Virus record (IMG/VR): IMGVR_UViG_3300034073_003229
Span: 1 to 47,900 of that record
From: a virus
Direction: 5' to 3' (one strand)
Length of the DNA stretch: 47,900 bases
Of this stretch, positions 17,093 to 26,126 are shown piece after piece. The translations under genes and the position numbers were made by a program. How positions within the stretch are numbered: the stretch's first letter is position 1; every line of letters starts with the position of its first letter. The notes beneath the pieces are model-generated. The model did no database searches. It saw only the letters and a list, made by a program, of their open reading frames with translations, and was not told the origin of the DNA.

Positions 17093-18988
17093 ATGGCAAC
17101 AACAGATCGTAACATAATTATTACACCTAACAGAAGTGGTAGTGCTGAACCAAATATAAAATTTATTGGTGCAGATGCTAGTTCTAGTGCTACTATAACA
17201 TTAAATGTATATAATTCTGGTACAACTGGGATTTTAAGTTTTGAAGGATCAGTAGGACAACTTTTTTCAATTTCAGATGATTTGTCTGGAACTATTTTTA
17301 GTGTAAATGATATAAGTGGAATACCAAGTATTGAAGTTTTAGATACTGGTGAAGTTAAATTAGCAGAATATAACGGTTTTGTAAATATATTAAATAGTAC
17401 TTCTGCAACTTCAACAAGTTCTGGAGCATTGCGTGTTACTGGGGGTATTGGTATTGGTGGTGATGTACATGTTGGTAAAGGTGTTTATGTTTCTGGTTAT
17501 GGACAAGTAATAAGTAATGCTGGAACATGGACTGGAGCAACAGTTTCTGGATTCCAAGGAGCACAGGGTCGTCAAGGGGCACAAGGATTTCAGGGAAATC
17601 AAGGACATCAAGGATTTCAAGGAGCACAAGGATTCCAAGGAGCACAGGGTCGTCAAGGGGCACAAGGATTTCAGGGAAATCAAGGACATCAAGGATTCCA
17701 GGGAGCACAGGGTAGACAAGGAGCACAGGGATCATCAGGAGTTCAAGGACCTCCGGGAGTGCAAGGACCTCCAGGTGTGCAGGGAGCACAGGGATTCCAG
17801 GGAGCACAGGGATCATCAGGAGTTCAAGGACCTCCGGGAGTGCAAGGACCTCCAGGTGTGCAGGGAGCACAGGGATTCCAGGGAGCACAGGGATCATCAG
17901 GAGTTCAAGGACCTCCGGGAGTGCAAGGACCTCTAGGTGTGCAGGGAGCACAGGGATTCCAGGGAGCACAGGGTAGACAAGGAGCACAGGGATCATCAGG
18001 AGTTCAAGGACCTCCGGGAGTGCAAGGACCTCCAGGTGTGCAGGGAGCACAGGGATTCCAGGGAGCACAGGGTAGACAAGGAGCACAGGGATCATCAGGA
18101 GTTCAAGGACCTCCGGGAGTGCAAGGACCTCCGGGAGTTCAAGGACCTCCGGGACCTCTAGGTGTTCAAGGTGCACAGGGATTTCAAGGAGCAACTGGTA
18201 TACAAGGTGCACAAGGACCAGCAGGATCGCAAGGTCCAGGTGGTTCACCGGGAGTTCAAGGGCCTCCAGGAGTTCAAGGACCTCCGGGACCTCCAGGTGT
18301 TCAAGGTGCACAGGGATTTCAAGGAGCAACTGGTATACAAGGTGCACAAGGGCCAACAGGAGCACAAGGACCAGCAGGAGCACAAGGTCCAGGAGGAGCA
18401 CCGGGTTCACAGGGGCCAGCAGGGGCACAAGGACCAGCAGGAACGCAGGGTGCACAGGGTAGACAAGGTTTCCAAGGACCTGCTGGATCACAAGGTCCGG
18501 GTGGACCTCCGGGAGCACAAGGACCACAAGGTTTCCAGGGCGCGCAGGGGTCAGCCGGTGCATCTACATCGACTCAGGCAACAGATGATACATCTACAAC
18601 CACATTGTATCCAATGATGGTTGCTTCAGCGGGATCACCTGAAACAATTAAAGTTACTACATCTAAATTAACCTTTAATGCATCTTCTGGTGATTTAAGT
18701 GCAACTAATTTTAATTCGTTGTCCGATATGGTTGCTAAGCAAAATATTAAAACATTGGAAAATTCTTTAGAAAAAATACTATTAATGAGAGGTGTATCGT
18801 TTGAATGGAAAGACAATCATCATAAATCTATTGGGGTAATTGCACAAGAAATAGAAAAAATAGTACCTGAAATAGTTAATACAAATGGTCAGGGCATGAA
18901 AGCAGTTTCATATGATAGTATTATAGGATTATTGATTGAATCTATTAAAGAACTAAATAAAAAAATAGAAAATTTGAGTAATAAATGA
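17093..18988 (+). CDS. Collagen-like tail fibre with C-terminal S74 intramolecular chaperone
   Basis: A 631-residue protein. Residues 1-150 are a beta-rich head domain with one Gly-Gly fibre motif and the [17 protein letters not shown] segment shared with the first collagen-like fibre. Residues 153-490 are Gly-X-Y, with many GPP and GVQ triplets besides GFQ and GAQ. Residues about 542-631 match the Peptidase_S74 family, the self-cleaving chaperone of endosialidases and long phage fibres: SDMVAKQNI, then [19 protein letters not shown], then a C-terminal coiled coil. The Ser544/Lys549 pair fits the catalytic Ser-Lys dyad, so trimerisation followed by release just before Ser544 is expected. Its stop overlaps the next gene by ATGA. 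Confidence 0.85.
   Translation: MATTDRNIIITPNRSGSAEPNIKFIGADASSSATITLNVYNSGTTGILSFEGSVGQLFSISDDLSGTIFSVNDISGIPSIEVLDTGEVKLAEYNGFVNILNSTSATSTSSGALRVTGGIGIGGDVHVGKGVYVSGYGQVISNAGTWTGATVSGFQGAQGRQGAQGFQGNQGHQGFQGAQGFQGAQGRQGAQGFQGNQGHQGFQGAQGRQGAQGSSGVQGPPGVQGPPGVQGAQGFQGAQGSSGVQGPPGVQGPPGVQGAQGFQGAQGSSGVQGPPGVQGPLGVQGAQGFQGAQGRQGAQGSSGVQGPPGVQGPPGVQGAQGFQGAQGRQGAQGSSGVQGPPGVQGPPGVQGPPGPLGVQGAQGFQGATGIQGAQGPAGSQGPGGSPGVQGPPGVQGPPGPPGVQGAQGFQGATGIQGAQGPTGAQGPAGAQGPGGAPGSQGPAGAQGPAGTQGAQGRQGFQGPAGSQGPGGPPGAQGPQGFQGAQGSAGASTSTQATDDTSTTTLYPMMVASAGSPETIKVTTSKLTFNASSGDLSATNFNSLSDMVAKQNIKTLENSLEKILLMRGVSFEWKDNHHKSIGVIAQEIEKIVPEIVNTNGQGMKAVSYDSIIGLLIESIKELNKKIENLSNK
17549..18562 (+). repeat. Collagen-like tract with 81-bp and 99-bp tandem units
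   Basis: This encodes residues 153-490. A unit beginning GGATCATCAGGAGTTC starts at 17729, 17810, 17891, 17990 and 18089, so spacings are 81, 81, 99 and 99 nt. Copies are nearly identical; the third differs at CTAGGT versus CCAGGT. Both unit lengths are multiples of 9, keeping frame and collagen register. The near identity points to recent expansion. Confidence 0.9.
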
Positions 18989-19989
18989 GCTATAAAGTAG
19001 GGAGTTTTCATACTGCAATAACAGATTCTTATAATGCATACGTTGGGGATGCAAGAATATATTCGTCACATGGATCTTTTTTACCGCCAGCAATGGGAAT
19101 TGAAAACGGATACGTGGCTGGTGGAGTTTCCCCGCTCTCTAATTCTATAGATAGATTCCCATTTAATACTAATTTTACTACATCCACCGATATTGGAGAT
19201 TTGACTCAATCTAGATCTCAATCATCTTCTCAGGCATCCGCAACTTATGGTTTTACTTCTGGTGGATATGCTCCACCGAGTTTATCTGCTGGTTCCAATA
19301 CCATTGATAAATTTCCATTTAGTACACCTTTTACTACTGCAACTGATGCAGGTGATTTGAGTCAAAGAAGAAGAAATTCGTCAGGACATTCTTCTAATGA
19401 ATATGGTTATTCGTCAGGTGGATATATTGCTACGCCACAAGTAAATACTATTGATAGGTTTCCTTTATATTCACCATTTGCTACTGCAACTGATGCTGGG
19501 GATTTAAGTGGAATAAGAGAAGAGATGGCTGGGCATTCCTCTACAACTGACGGATATACATCTGGCGGATATTTGACTCCATCCACTAGACTAAATACAA
19601 TAGATAAATTTCCATTCAGTACACCGTTTACTACTGCATCAGATGTGGGTGATTTAAGTCAAGCTAGAGCTTTTATGGCTGGACAGTCTTCTGAAAATTA
19701 TGGTTATACTTCTGGTGGAAATACTCCAGCATTGACTAATATTATTGATAGGTTTCCATTTAATACTCCATTTGGGACTTCTACTGATGTTGGTGATTTA
19801 AGTTTTTCTAGACAGCGAAATGCTGGCATTTCTTCAAATATAAATGGTTATACTGCTGGTGGTATTTCACCCCCAACGGTAAATGTAATAGATAGATTTC
19901 CATTCAGTACGCCTTTTTCGGCTTCAACGGATATAGGTGATTTGAGTATGCCACTTGGAATACAACAGGCTGCCGGTAATCAAAATTAA
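18985..19989 (+). CDS. Six-repeat Kelch-like beta-propeller protein A
   Basis: A 334-residue protein starting in an ATGA overlap with the fibre gene. After a variable N-terminal module of about 40 residues come six repeats of about 47-50 residues. Each has an aromatic strand and diglycine (GYTSGG), a short variable loop, [12 protein letters not shown], then TATDVGDLS..R and a Gly-x-Ser-Ser turn. The order diglycine, hydrophobic-Asp, aromatic, Asp-Leu, Arg matches the Kelch repeat, so a six-bladed propeller is predicted. The last repeat stops before its final strand, which the first GYVAGG strand could supply as a velcro closure. It is probably a receptor-binding or fibre-tip protein. No enzymatic motif was seen. 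Confidence 0.65.
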   Translation: MSYKVGSFHTAITDSYNAYVGDARIYSSHGSFLPPAMGIENGYVAGGVSPLSNSIDRFPFNTNFTTSTDIGDLTQSRSQSSSQASATYGFTSGGYAPPSLSAGSNTIDKFPFSTPFTTATDAGDLSQRRRNSSGHSSNEYGYSSGGYIATPQVNTIDRFPLYSPFATATDAGDLSGIREEMAGHSSTTDGYTSGGYLTPSTRLNTIDKFPFSTPFTTASDVGDLSQARAFMAGQSSENYGYTSGGNTPALTNIIDRFPFNTPFGTSTDVGDLSFSRQRNAGISSNINGYTAGGISPPTVNVIDRFPFSTPFSASTDIGDLSMPLGIQQAAGNQN

Positions 19990-22000
19990 TTATGTCATTA
20001 AAAATAACACAAACTAATATTGTTTCAGACCTTTTAAATGCTAGATTAAATGAAACATATGTTAGAACTTTGACTGTTTCGGAGCGTTTATCATATGCTG
20101 TTGGAACTAATTATGGATATGCGTCCGGTGGTGAACCTGTAGGTCCTGCGCCACCACTATCAATAAATGCTATTGATAGATTTCCTTTTAGTACTCCATT
20201 TGCCACTGCAACTGATATAGGAGATTTGGCTGGAACAGCTAATAGTTCAGCAGGAGTTTCATCGGACACTAATGGATATAGAATTGGTGGGGAAGAAGGT
20301 ACTCCAGTCGGAATAAATGCATTGGATACATTTCCATTCTCTACACCATTTACAACAGCTATTAATATAGCTACTTTAACAATTGCTAAATCACGTTCTG
20401 CCGGGCAATCTGGTATAACTGATGGATACAACTCTGGTGGGATTTCTTCTCCAGGAGTATTATTAAATACAATAGAAAGATTCCCATTTTCTACTATTTT
20501 TTCTTCTACCACCGATATTGCTGATTTATCTGCCCCTAGACAGTACGTAACAGGACATTCATCTGTTGATAATGGTTATACTTCTGGTGGAGGAACACCA
20601 TCTGTTACCACTACTATTAATAGGTTTCCATTTACTACTCCATTTGCCACAGCATCAACTGTAGGTAATTTAGCTACGGCCAAGGATACTACCGCAGGTC
20701 AATCATCTAATAGTCATGGGTATGCATCTGGTGGTGGTGCAGCTCCTGGATATGTTAATACTATTGAAAGATTTCCATTTAATACTCCTTTCACTACTGC
20801 TACTGATATTGGTGATTTATCGTCAGTGCGGGATAGAGCATCTGGGCAATCTTCAACAGAATACGGGTATTCATCGGGTGGGCAAACTGGTATCCCTAAT
20901 ACAACTTATGTTAATACAATTGATCGCTTCCCATTTAGCACACCTTTTACAACTGCAAGTGATATTGGTGATTTGGTTATAGCAAAAAGTGGAACTACTG
21001 GACAGGTGGATTAAAGAATGGCTATTAAAGTATATAATACAAAAGTTATAGATGATAATTATAGTTATACTATAGACAATCACTACTTAACCACCACCAC
21101 GGGTTTTGTTCAAATTACTGGTTTTCAAGGAGTAATAGCTGGTTATACTTCTGGTGGTCGAATTCCTCCAAGTACATATCGTAATACGATAGATAAGTTT
21201 CCATTTAGTACTCCATTTGCGACAGCCACTGACGTTGGTGATTTATCTCAAACTAAATACGCTGTTGGTGCTAATTCTTCCCCAACTGATGGTTTTGTGA
21301 CGGGTGGATTAATTCCTCCATATTCTAATACAGTTGATAAATTTCCATTTAGTACTCCATTTACAACATCTACGGATATTGGTGATATTACAGCAGCTAA
21401 ATACGAAATTTTTTCTCATTCTTCTGCTTCTCACGGATATACCGCAGGTGGATTTGGTCCAGCAGCTGTGTCAAATACTATAGATAAATTTCCTTTTAAC
21501 ACACCATTCACAACAGCATCTGATATTGGTGATTTATTTCAAGCTAGACAAAGTGCTGCATCAAATTCTTCTGATACTGATGGATATAGTATTGGTGGTA
21601 TTGTATCAGTTGCTACTAATGTAGGTGATAATTTCCCATTTTCTACCCCTTTTACTACTGCTTATTCAGTTGCCACGTTATCTCAATCTAGGTATGGATC
21701 ATCTGGGCAGTCCTCAGAAACTACTGGTTATATATCTGGTGGTCTTACACCTACTATCCCCGTAGCTAGAATAGATAGTTTTCCATTTAGCGCATTTTTT
21801 TCTAATACATCGAATATTGGAAATTTAGCTGCATCTACTAGTGGTCCTATTGGGCAATCTTCAATGACAGATGGATATGCTAGTGGTGGACGATCGCCGT
21901 CAGTCACCAATACAATTAATAAATTTCCTTTTAGTACGCCATTCGCAACTGCTACTGATGTAGGGGATTTATCGCAAGCTAGAGATACCGGTGGGGGTCA
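19114..22000 (+). repeat. Eighteen Kelch-like repeats in three tandem propeller genes
   Basis: Each unit is about 140-150 nt and includes close variants of TTTCCATTTAGTACACC and of ACTTCTGGTGG. With the twelve units at 27650-30300, about thirty copies of this core lie within 11 kb. The short conserved blocks alternate with variable loops, which would allow in-frame exchange between units or genes by homologous recombination. Confidence 0.8.
19992..21014 (+). CDS. Six-repeat Kelch-like beta-propeller protein B
   Basis: A 340-residue paralogue of the preceding gene, starting two bases after its stop. The N-terminal module (MSLKITQTNIVSDLLNARLN) belongs to the MxIKI type seen in the other propellers. 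Six repeats follow, with diglycine strands GYASGG, GYRIGG, GYNSGG, GYTSGG, GYASGG and GYSSGG. Repeat 2 is the most divergent (AINIATLTI in place of ATDIGDLS). Loops between the diglycine and the FPF core vary most in length and sequence (for example GEPVGPAPPLS versus GGTPSVTT); in propellers this is the surface used for ligand binding. A virion adhesin role is inferred from position only. Confidence 0.63.
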   Translation: MSLKITQTNIVSDLLNARLNETYVRTLTVSERLSYAVGTNYGYASGGEPVGPAPPLSINAIDRFPFSTPFATATDIGDLAGTANSSAGVSSDTNGYRIGGEEGTPVGINALDTFPFSTPFTTAINIATLTIAKSRSAGQSGITDGYNSGGISSPGVLLNTIERFPFSTIFSSTTDIADLSAPRQYVTGHSSVDNGYTSGGGTPSVTTTINRFPFTTPFATASTVGNLATAKDTTAGQSSNSHGYASGGGAAPGYVNTIERFPFNTPFTTATDIGDLSSVRDRASGQSSTEYGYSSGGQTGIPNTTYVNTIDRFPFSTPFTTASDIGDLVIAKSGTTGQVD

Positions 22001-22010
22001 TCAATACTAG
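21018..22010 (+). CDS. Six-repeat Kelch-like beta-propeller protein C
   Basis: A 330-residue paralogue, third in a tandem series. The N-terminal module is MAIKVYNTKVIDDNYSY and extends to about residue 42. Six repeats follow with diglycine strands GYTSGG, GFVTGG, GYTAGG, GYSIGG, GYISGG and GYASGG. Repeats 4 and 5 are degenerate in the ATDIGDL segment (AYSVATL and TSNIGNL). The protein ends LSQARDTGGGHQY, again lacking the last strand as expected for circular closure. It is the final gene before the promoter and palindrome of the modification cassette. Confidence 0.63.
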   Translation: MAIKVYNTKVIDDNYSYTIDNHYLTTTTGFVQITGFQGVIAGYTSGGRIPPSTYRNTIDKFPFSTPFATATDVGDLSQTKYAVGANSSPTDGFVTGGLIPPYSNTVDKFPFSTPFTTSTDIGDITAAKYEIFSHSSASHGYTAGGFGPAAVSNTIDKFPFNTPFTTASDIGDLFQARQSAASNSSDTDGYSIGGIVSVATNVGDNFPFSTPFTTAYSVATLSQSRYGSSGQSSETTGYISGGLTPTIPVARIDSFPFSAFFSNTSNIGNLAASTSGPIGQSSMTDGYASGGRSPSVTNTINKFPFSTPFATATDVGDLSQARDTGGGHQY

Positions 22011-22039
22011 TTGATATTTTTTTAAATTTGTGTTATAAT
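22011..22039 (+). promoter_or_regulatory. Sigma70-type promoter of the first modification cassette
   Basis: TTGATA at 22011-22016 and TATAAT at 22034-22039 are separated by 17 bases. Transcription is predicted to start near 22046, giving a leader of about 14 nt with no ribosome binding site before the ATG at 22060. The -10 box lies inside the left arm of a perfect inverted repeat. Confidence 0.65.
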
Positions 22040-22059
22040 AATACATTATAACACAAATT
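22025..22059. promoter_or_regulatory. Perfect 15-bp inverted repeat overlapping the -10 box, probable operator
   Basis: The left arm 22025-22039 (AATTTGTGTTATAAT) is the exact reverse complement of the right arm 22045-22059, with a 5-base spacer. The left arm contains the TATAAT box and the right arm ends directly before the ATG at 22060. No T-run follows, so it is not a standard terminator. A dimeric DNA-binding protein is the simplest explanation. A hairpin would also form in any read-through RNA from the fibre operon and could hide the start codon. Confidence 0.7.
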
Positions 22060-22725
22060 ATGAATTCTTTTGAAACATTATTCAAACAACATCGTGAAAA
22101 ATATACATCTAAATGGAGACATTATTTTTCTATATATGATAGACATTTATCTGATTTGATTGGAAAAGAATTTACACTTATAGAAATAGGCGTAAATCAA
22201 GGTGGATCGTTACAATTATGGAAAAAATATTTTGGAAATAAAGTTAAAATTATAGGTATAGATAAAAATAATGATTCATATTTTGAAGAATCTCAAATAA
22301 AAATTTTTATAGGTGATCAATCAGATGAAATTTTTTTAAAAAAAATTATAAATTCTATAGATTCCCCTACTGTAATTATTGATGATGGAAGCCACATACA
22401 AAGTCATATACTAAAATCTTTAAATATTTTATATCCCGCTCTTTCGTTTGGTGGTACTTATATAATTGAAGATTGTCACACATCTTATTGGCCTAGATTT
22501 GAAGGTGGGGTTAATTCACATTTAAATATAGTAGAAATTTTATCTAGATCAACACATGATGTTAATACTAGATGGTATAATCTACCTAAAATACCAATAT
22601 TATCAGATCTCAATTCAATTTGTTTTTATGATTCAATGATAGTGTTAGAAAAACAGGAAAATAATTGTAAAAGAATGAGCGTAGATGCGGATTCTACTGG
22701 TGCTAGAATAATAGAGGTAATATGA
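22060..22725 (+). CDS. Class I SAM methyltransferase, sugar O-methyltransferase-like
   Basis: A 221-residue protein. Motif I is LIEIGVNQGGSLQLWKKYFG followed by IGIDKNN, the SAM-binding loop and acidic residue. IIDDGSHIQSHI followed by FGGTYIIEDCHTSYWP is characteristic of the metal-dependent sugar O-methyltransferase group that includes the macrolide enzymes MycE and TylF; the Asp-Asp-Gly-Ser-His segment would carry metal and catalytic residues. The likely reaction is methylation of a sugar hydroxyl on a glycan, substrate unknown. It is first in the AT-rich cassette, and its stop overlaps the sulfotransferase start. Confidence 0.72.
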   Translation: MNSFETLFKQHREKYTSKWRHYFSIYDRHLSDLIGKEFTLIEIGVNQGGSLQLWKKYFGNKVKIIGIDKNNDSYFEESQIKIFIGDQSDEIFLKKIINSIDSPTVIIDDGSHIQSHILKSLNILYPALSFGGTYIIEDCHTSYWPRFEGGVNSHLNIVEILSRSTHDVNTRWYNLPKIPILSDLNSICFYDSMIVLEKQENNCKRMSVDADSTGARIIEVI

Positions 22726-23561
22726 AAACTGTTCATTTTTGTGGAGGCATGCCTAGATCAGGTAGCACGGTCTTGATGAATATTCTTCAACAAAATCCAA
22801 ACATATTTACTACCGGAACATGTGCATTATCAGATTTAATACAACAGCATGTTTTAGTAAAATCTAGATTTCGTGAACAATTTCAAGCTATGGATGTGAA
22901 ACAAGCTGATAAAGCTTTATATGGATTTGTAATGGGAGGTATAAATGGTTGGTTTAGTGAATTAACGACTAAACCATTGATAATTTCTAAAAATAGAAAT
23001 TGGTCAGGTATATTTCATATGTTTAAACAATCCAAATATATAGTAATGTTAAGAGATATACGTGACATAATTGAAAGTTTTGAAAAAATAAATTTTAATT
23101 CTTTGGCATTACATACAGTGGACAATCAATCCTATAATATAGTTTATGGAATGTCTGAGAATGAAAAATTAAATTATTATTTAAAATCTAAAAATTCGGT
23201 AAGTGCAAGTTTATATACAGAAATTCCTAGAATGATGGAATGGTTTCATAAAGATCCTTCCCGGGTTATCTTTATAAGATACGAAGATTTCACTAAAAAT
23301 CCAATATATATGTTGGAAAAATTATATAAATTTTTAACAGAAGAATACTATGAACATGATTTAGATAATATACCATCATCTACATTATATGAGCATGACA
23401 ATGCTTATTTTTGTGAGAGAACCTCACATAAAACAAACTCACAGTTTCAATATTATAAAGAACCATCTCGTAGTTTGTCTATGAAATTTCATAATAATAT
23501 TGTAAAAAATTTAAATTGGTATTACGAGGCTTTTTATCCAGATGAACTCAAATATACATAA
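22722..23561 (+). CDS. Sulfotransferase family protein
   Basis: A 279-residue protein. FCGGMPRSGSTVLMNILQQN near the N-terminus is the PAPS 5'-phosphosulfate-binding loop of sulfotransferases, and YIVMLRDIRDIIESF at about 107-121 fits the 3'-phosphate-binding segment (Arg ... Ser). Later, RVIFIRYEDFTKNP matches a strand conserved in the family. The enzyme is expected to move sulfate from PAPS to a hydroxyl on a glycan, protein or small molecule. It shares ATGA with the methyltransferase and overlaps the next gene by 20 nt. DNA here is very AT-rich (11 G/C in 23041-23100). Confidence 0.78.
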   Translation: MKTVHFCGGMPRSGSTVLMNILQQNPNIFTTGTCALSDLIQQHVLVKSRFREQFQAMDVKQADKALYGFVMGGINGWFSELTTKPLIISKNRNWSGIFHMFKQSKYIVMLRDIRDIIESFEKINFNSLALHTVDNQSYNIVYGMSENEKLNYYLKSKNSVSASLYTEIPRMMEWFHKDPSRVIFIRYEDFTKNPIYMLEKLYKFLTEEYYEHDLDNIPSSTLYEHDNAYFCERTSHKTNSQFQYYKEPSRSLSMKFHNNIVKNLNWYYEAFYPDELKYT

Positions 23562-24099
23562 CATATTTTCAGTCCCTATATGGGGTTATATTTTTAATAA
23601 TGAAAAATATCATTCGGAAAATTATATTGAAAAAATAATACAGTTAAGTAAAACAACTGAAACAGTCAAAAAAAGTAATCAATATGGGTGGCAATCATCT
23701 GATGAATTACATAAACTGCCTGTATTTGCAGAATTTGTTAAGCATGTGAATTCTATATGTAACAATTCTTTGAATGAAATAAAACCAAATTCTCCTAAAA
23801 TTGGAATAACGGAAATGTGGGCCAATATTAATTATAAAAATTCATATAATCATCACCATATCCATTCTGGAGTTATATCTGGAGTTTTTTATTTAAAAAT
23901 ACCAAAAAATTGTGGCAGATTAATTTTAGTAAATCCAGCGATTCGTTCAGATGGAAACTTTATTAGAGTCAATAATTATGGCGTTGAGCCTATTAAATTG
24001 GCATGTATTTTATTTCCATCATGGTTGGAACATTATGTTGAACCAAATATATCGGATGAAGAGCGTATTAGTATAAGTTTTAATACAAATTTTATATGA
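23542..24099 (+). CDS. 2OG-Fe(II) oxygenase (TIGR02466-type)
   Basis: A 185-residue protein. NIFSVPIWGYIF at the start and NHHHIHSGVISGVFYLKIP at about 108-126 are typical of the short TIGR02466-like putative 2-oxoglutarate/Fe(II) oxygenases common in T4-like marine phages. His residues in HHHIHSG would supply the first metal ligands, the His in PSWLEHYVEP the distal one, and the Arg in EERISISF the 2OG carboxylate contact. The substrate is not known for this family. The start overlaps the sulfotransferase by 20 nt, so translation is probably coupled. Confidence 0.75.
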   Translation: MNSNIHNIFSVPIWGYIFNNEKYHSENYIEKIIQLSKTTETVKKSNQYGWQSSDELHKLPVFAEFVKHVNSICNNSLNEIKPNSPKIGITEMWANINYKNSYNHHHIHSGVISGVFYLKIPKNCGRLILVNPAIRSDGNFIRVNNYGVEPIKLACILFPSWLEHYVEPNISDEERISISFNTNFI

Positions 24100-24809
24100 A
24101 AAAACTTATAGTAACAATGTGTATGAATAACTGGGAACCAGAAATAACAAATCTTACGTTCCCATTAATGAAATTTCATGCCAAAAAAATTGGAGCAGAT
24201 TTCTTAATAATTGATGAAAGAAAATTTGAAAAATTACCTTTACAATTAGAAAGATTTCAGATTTATGATATTTCAAAAAATTATGATTGGATAATTCAAC
24301 TAGATGCTGATTTACTGATGCATCCAGACATGCCAGATTTAACTCAAAATATTTCTAAAGATTTTACTTTAATTAGTAGATGGGATTTGTTGTCAAAAAG
24401 ATTTAAATCTGATCATTATTTCAATAGAGATGGTAGATTTATATCTGCTCCTGGATTTTTTACGATTACTTCTGATTGGTGCAGAGATTTTTGGAAACTT
24501 CCTACTGATATTGATTTGGAAACTGCTCTTAGTAATACAACACCTCTGTTACATGAGTTTGATGGTAGAAAAGTTGATAATACCCATATAGTTTTTGATT
24601 ACTTAATAAGTAGAAATATAGCAAAATATGGACTGAAAGTAAAAAGCTTTCAAGAAATTTTTAGTATTTTAGACGAAAAGTTTAAAATAGGTGTTATAGA
24701 AGACTATATCTGTCACAATTCATGGTTGCCAATACATCATAAAAGGCAACACTTGAAAAATGTAATCGAGAAACATTGGAAAATAAATATAGAAAGGTTG
24801 CCTTTGTAG
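24096..24809 (+). CDS. GT-A-fold glycosyltransferase-like protein
   Basis: A 237-residue protein starting in an ATGA overlap. The layout is that of a nucleotide-diphospho-sugar transferase: an N-terminal VTMCMNNWEPE strand, LERFQIYDISKNYDWIIQLD leading into D-A-D (the metal-binding DxD motif) at about residues 69-71, and HNSWLP near the C-terminus, which resembles the His of GT8-like enzymes. It is soluble, with no membrane segment. The expected role is transfer of a sugar from a nucleotide donor, acceptor unknown. It is followed by 11 nt and the double oxygenase. Confidence 0.6.
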   Translation: MKKLIVTMCMNNWEPEITNLTFPLMKFHAKKIGADFLIIDERKFEKLPLQLERFQIYDISKNYDWIIQLDADLLMHPDMPDLTQNISKDFTLISRWDLLSKRFKSDHYFNRDGRFISAPGFFTITSDWCRDFWKLPTDIDLETALSNTTPLLHEFDGRKVDNTHIVFDYLISRNIAKYGLKVKSFQEIFSILDEKFKIGVIEDYICHNSWLPIHHKRQHLKNVIEKHWKINIERLPL

Positions 24810-24820
24810 CATAAAATAAT

Positions 24821-26125
24821 ATGGAAACAATAAAATATTTTGAAAAAAATGGTTACGTCGTTCTTACTGGAGCATTAAGTGAAAAATTATGTGATGATTT
24901 AACGTCATATATGTTTGAGTTATTTGAAAAAAGGGAATTAACAAAGGATGATCAATGTCCATTAAGTGATTCTATCTATGGATCTCCAGTTTTTGATAAA
25001 TTTTTACAAGATTTTGCTGAACCTATCGGAAAACATATAGGTAAAAAATTACTACCAACTTATACTTATAGTAGAATTTATCGACCGGGTGAAATATTAA
25101 AAAAGCATAAAGATAGACCGGCTTGTGAAATAAGCGCCACTCTTACTTTAGGATTTGATAAAAAACCTATTTGGCCTATTTTTGCAGACGAAAACAAACA
25201 AACTGCTATCACCTTAAATAAGGGTGATATGATGGTATATAAAGGGTGTGAATTACTTCATTGGAGAGAAGAGTTTAAAGGAAAGTGGCATGTTCAAGTA
25301 TTTTTTCATTATGTAGATGCTAATGGTCCTTATAAAAATCATTATATGGATGGCAGAAATAATTTTGGTACACAAAAACATGCAAATGTCAATACAGTGA
25401 CACCTAAAAAAGTATCGTTGGGAGAAGTTAAAGAGGTTGCGTTTAATGATAATATTGATGAAAATAATAAAAAACCTATTAATGTAAAAAAACCTGTATT
25501 TAACTCTATTATTATTCCAAATAATGATGATTCTTTTCCTGGATACTTATGTTTTGATAATTCAAACTTTAGAGATTTAAAATTTACTAATGAAGAATGT
25601 GATGCATTAATTGCTTTAACTAAATCTGTATATGGAAATCAAGCATCAGTTGGTGGAAGCATTGATAATAGTGCAGTTCAACAAAATATACGTAGCGCTA
25701 TAATTTATGATTTATTAAATGATTCAGAAAATAGATGGATATACGAAAAAGTTTTAAAATCAATTGTAATTGCAAATAAGATTCATTTTGATTTTGAAAT
25801 TTCTGGAATTATACATAATTTACAGTTGATTGAATATAATACAAATGATAAGAAATATCCAGGTCACTATAATTGGCATGTAGATGCAGGTAATGGTGAC
25901 CCTGCTACTCGAAAAATATCATATGTTGCTCAAATAAGTGATCCATCAGATTATGAAGGTTGTGAACTGGTAGTTAATAACTTTGGTAATGAAATAATCG
26001 CTAATAAAGAAAGAGGATCAGTACACTTATTTCCAAGTTATATGGTTCATAAAGTCACACCTATAACTAAAGGAAAAAGATTTTCTTTAGTAATTTGGGT
26101 TCATGGTTCAAGGAGATTTAGATAA
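24821..26125 (+). CDS. Two-domain 2OG-Fe(II) oxygenase (prolyl-hydroxylase-like repeats)
   Basis: A 434-residue protein with two distinct oxygenase domains. Domain 1 (about 1-175): YRPGEILKKHKDRPACEISA gives H-x-D, and LLHWRE the distal His; the usual Arg region reads GKWHVQVFFHYVD, so the 2OG-binding Arg may be replaced. Domain 2 (about 225-434): HYNWHVDAGNGD gives H-x-D, MVHKVTPITKGKRFSLVIW the distal His and Arg, as in PKHD/P4H-type hydroxylases. One domain may be catalytic and the other regulatory or substrate-binding. It is the last gene of the first cassette, and an AGGAG inside its 3' end serves the next gene. Confidence 0.75.
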   Translation: METIKYFEKNGYVVLTGALSEKLCDDLTSYMFELFEKRELTKDDQCPLSDSIYGSPVFDKFLQDFAEPIGKHIGKKLLPTYTYSRIYRPGEILKKHKDRPACEISATLTLGFDKKPIWPIFADENKQTAITLNKGDMMVYKGCELLHWREEFKGKWHVQVFFHYVDANGPYKNHYMDGRNNFGTQKHANVNTVTPKKVSLGEVKEVAFNDNIDENNKKPINVKKPVFNSIIIPNNDDSFPGYLCFDNSNFRDLKFTNEECDALIALTKSVYGNQASVGGSIDNSAVQQNIRSAIIYDLLNDSENRWIYEKVLKSIVIANKIHFDFEISGIIHNLQLIEYNTNDKKYPGHYNWHVDAGNGDPATRKISYVAQISDPSDYEGCELVVNNFGNEIIANKERGSVHLFPSYMVHKVTPITKGKRFSLVIWVHGSRRFR

Positions 26126-26126
26126 A

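Noticed and set aside
17549-18562. CRISPR-like array because of regular repeats
   Set aside because: Repeats are in-frame coding units of collagen type without unique spacers.
22025-22059. Hairpin as a rho-independent terminator of the propeller operon
   Set aside because: No T-run follows on either strand, and the -10 box lies within the arm; an operator is more likely.
26103-26126. Earlier ATG at 26103 for the coiled-coil gene
   Set aside because: It lies inside the double oxygenase gene and before the AGGAG that serves the ATG at 26127.
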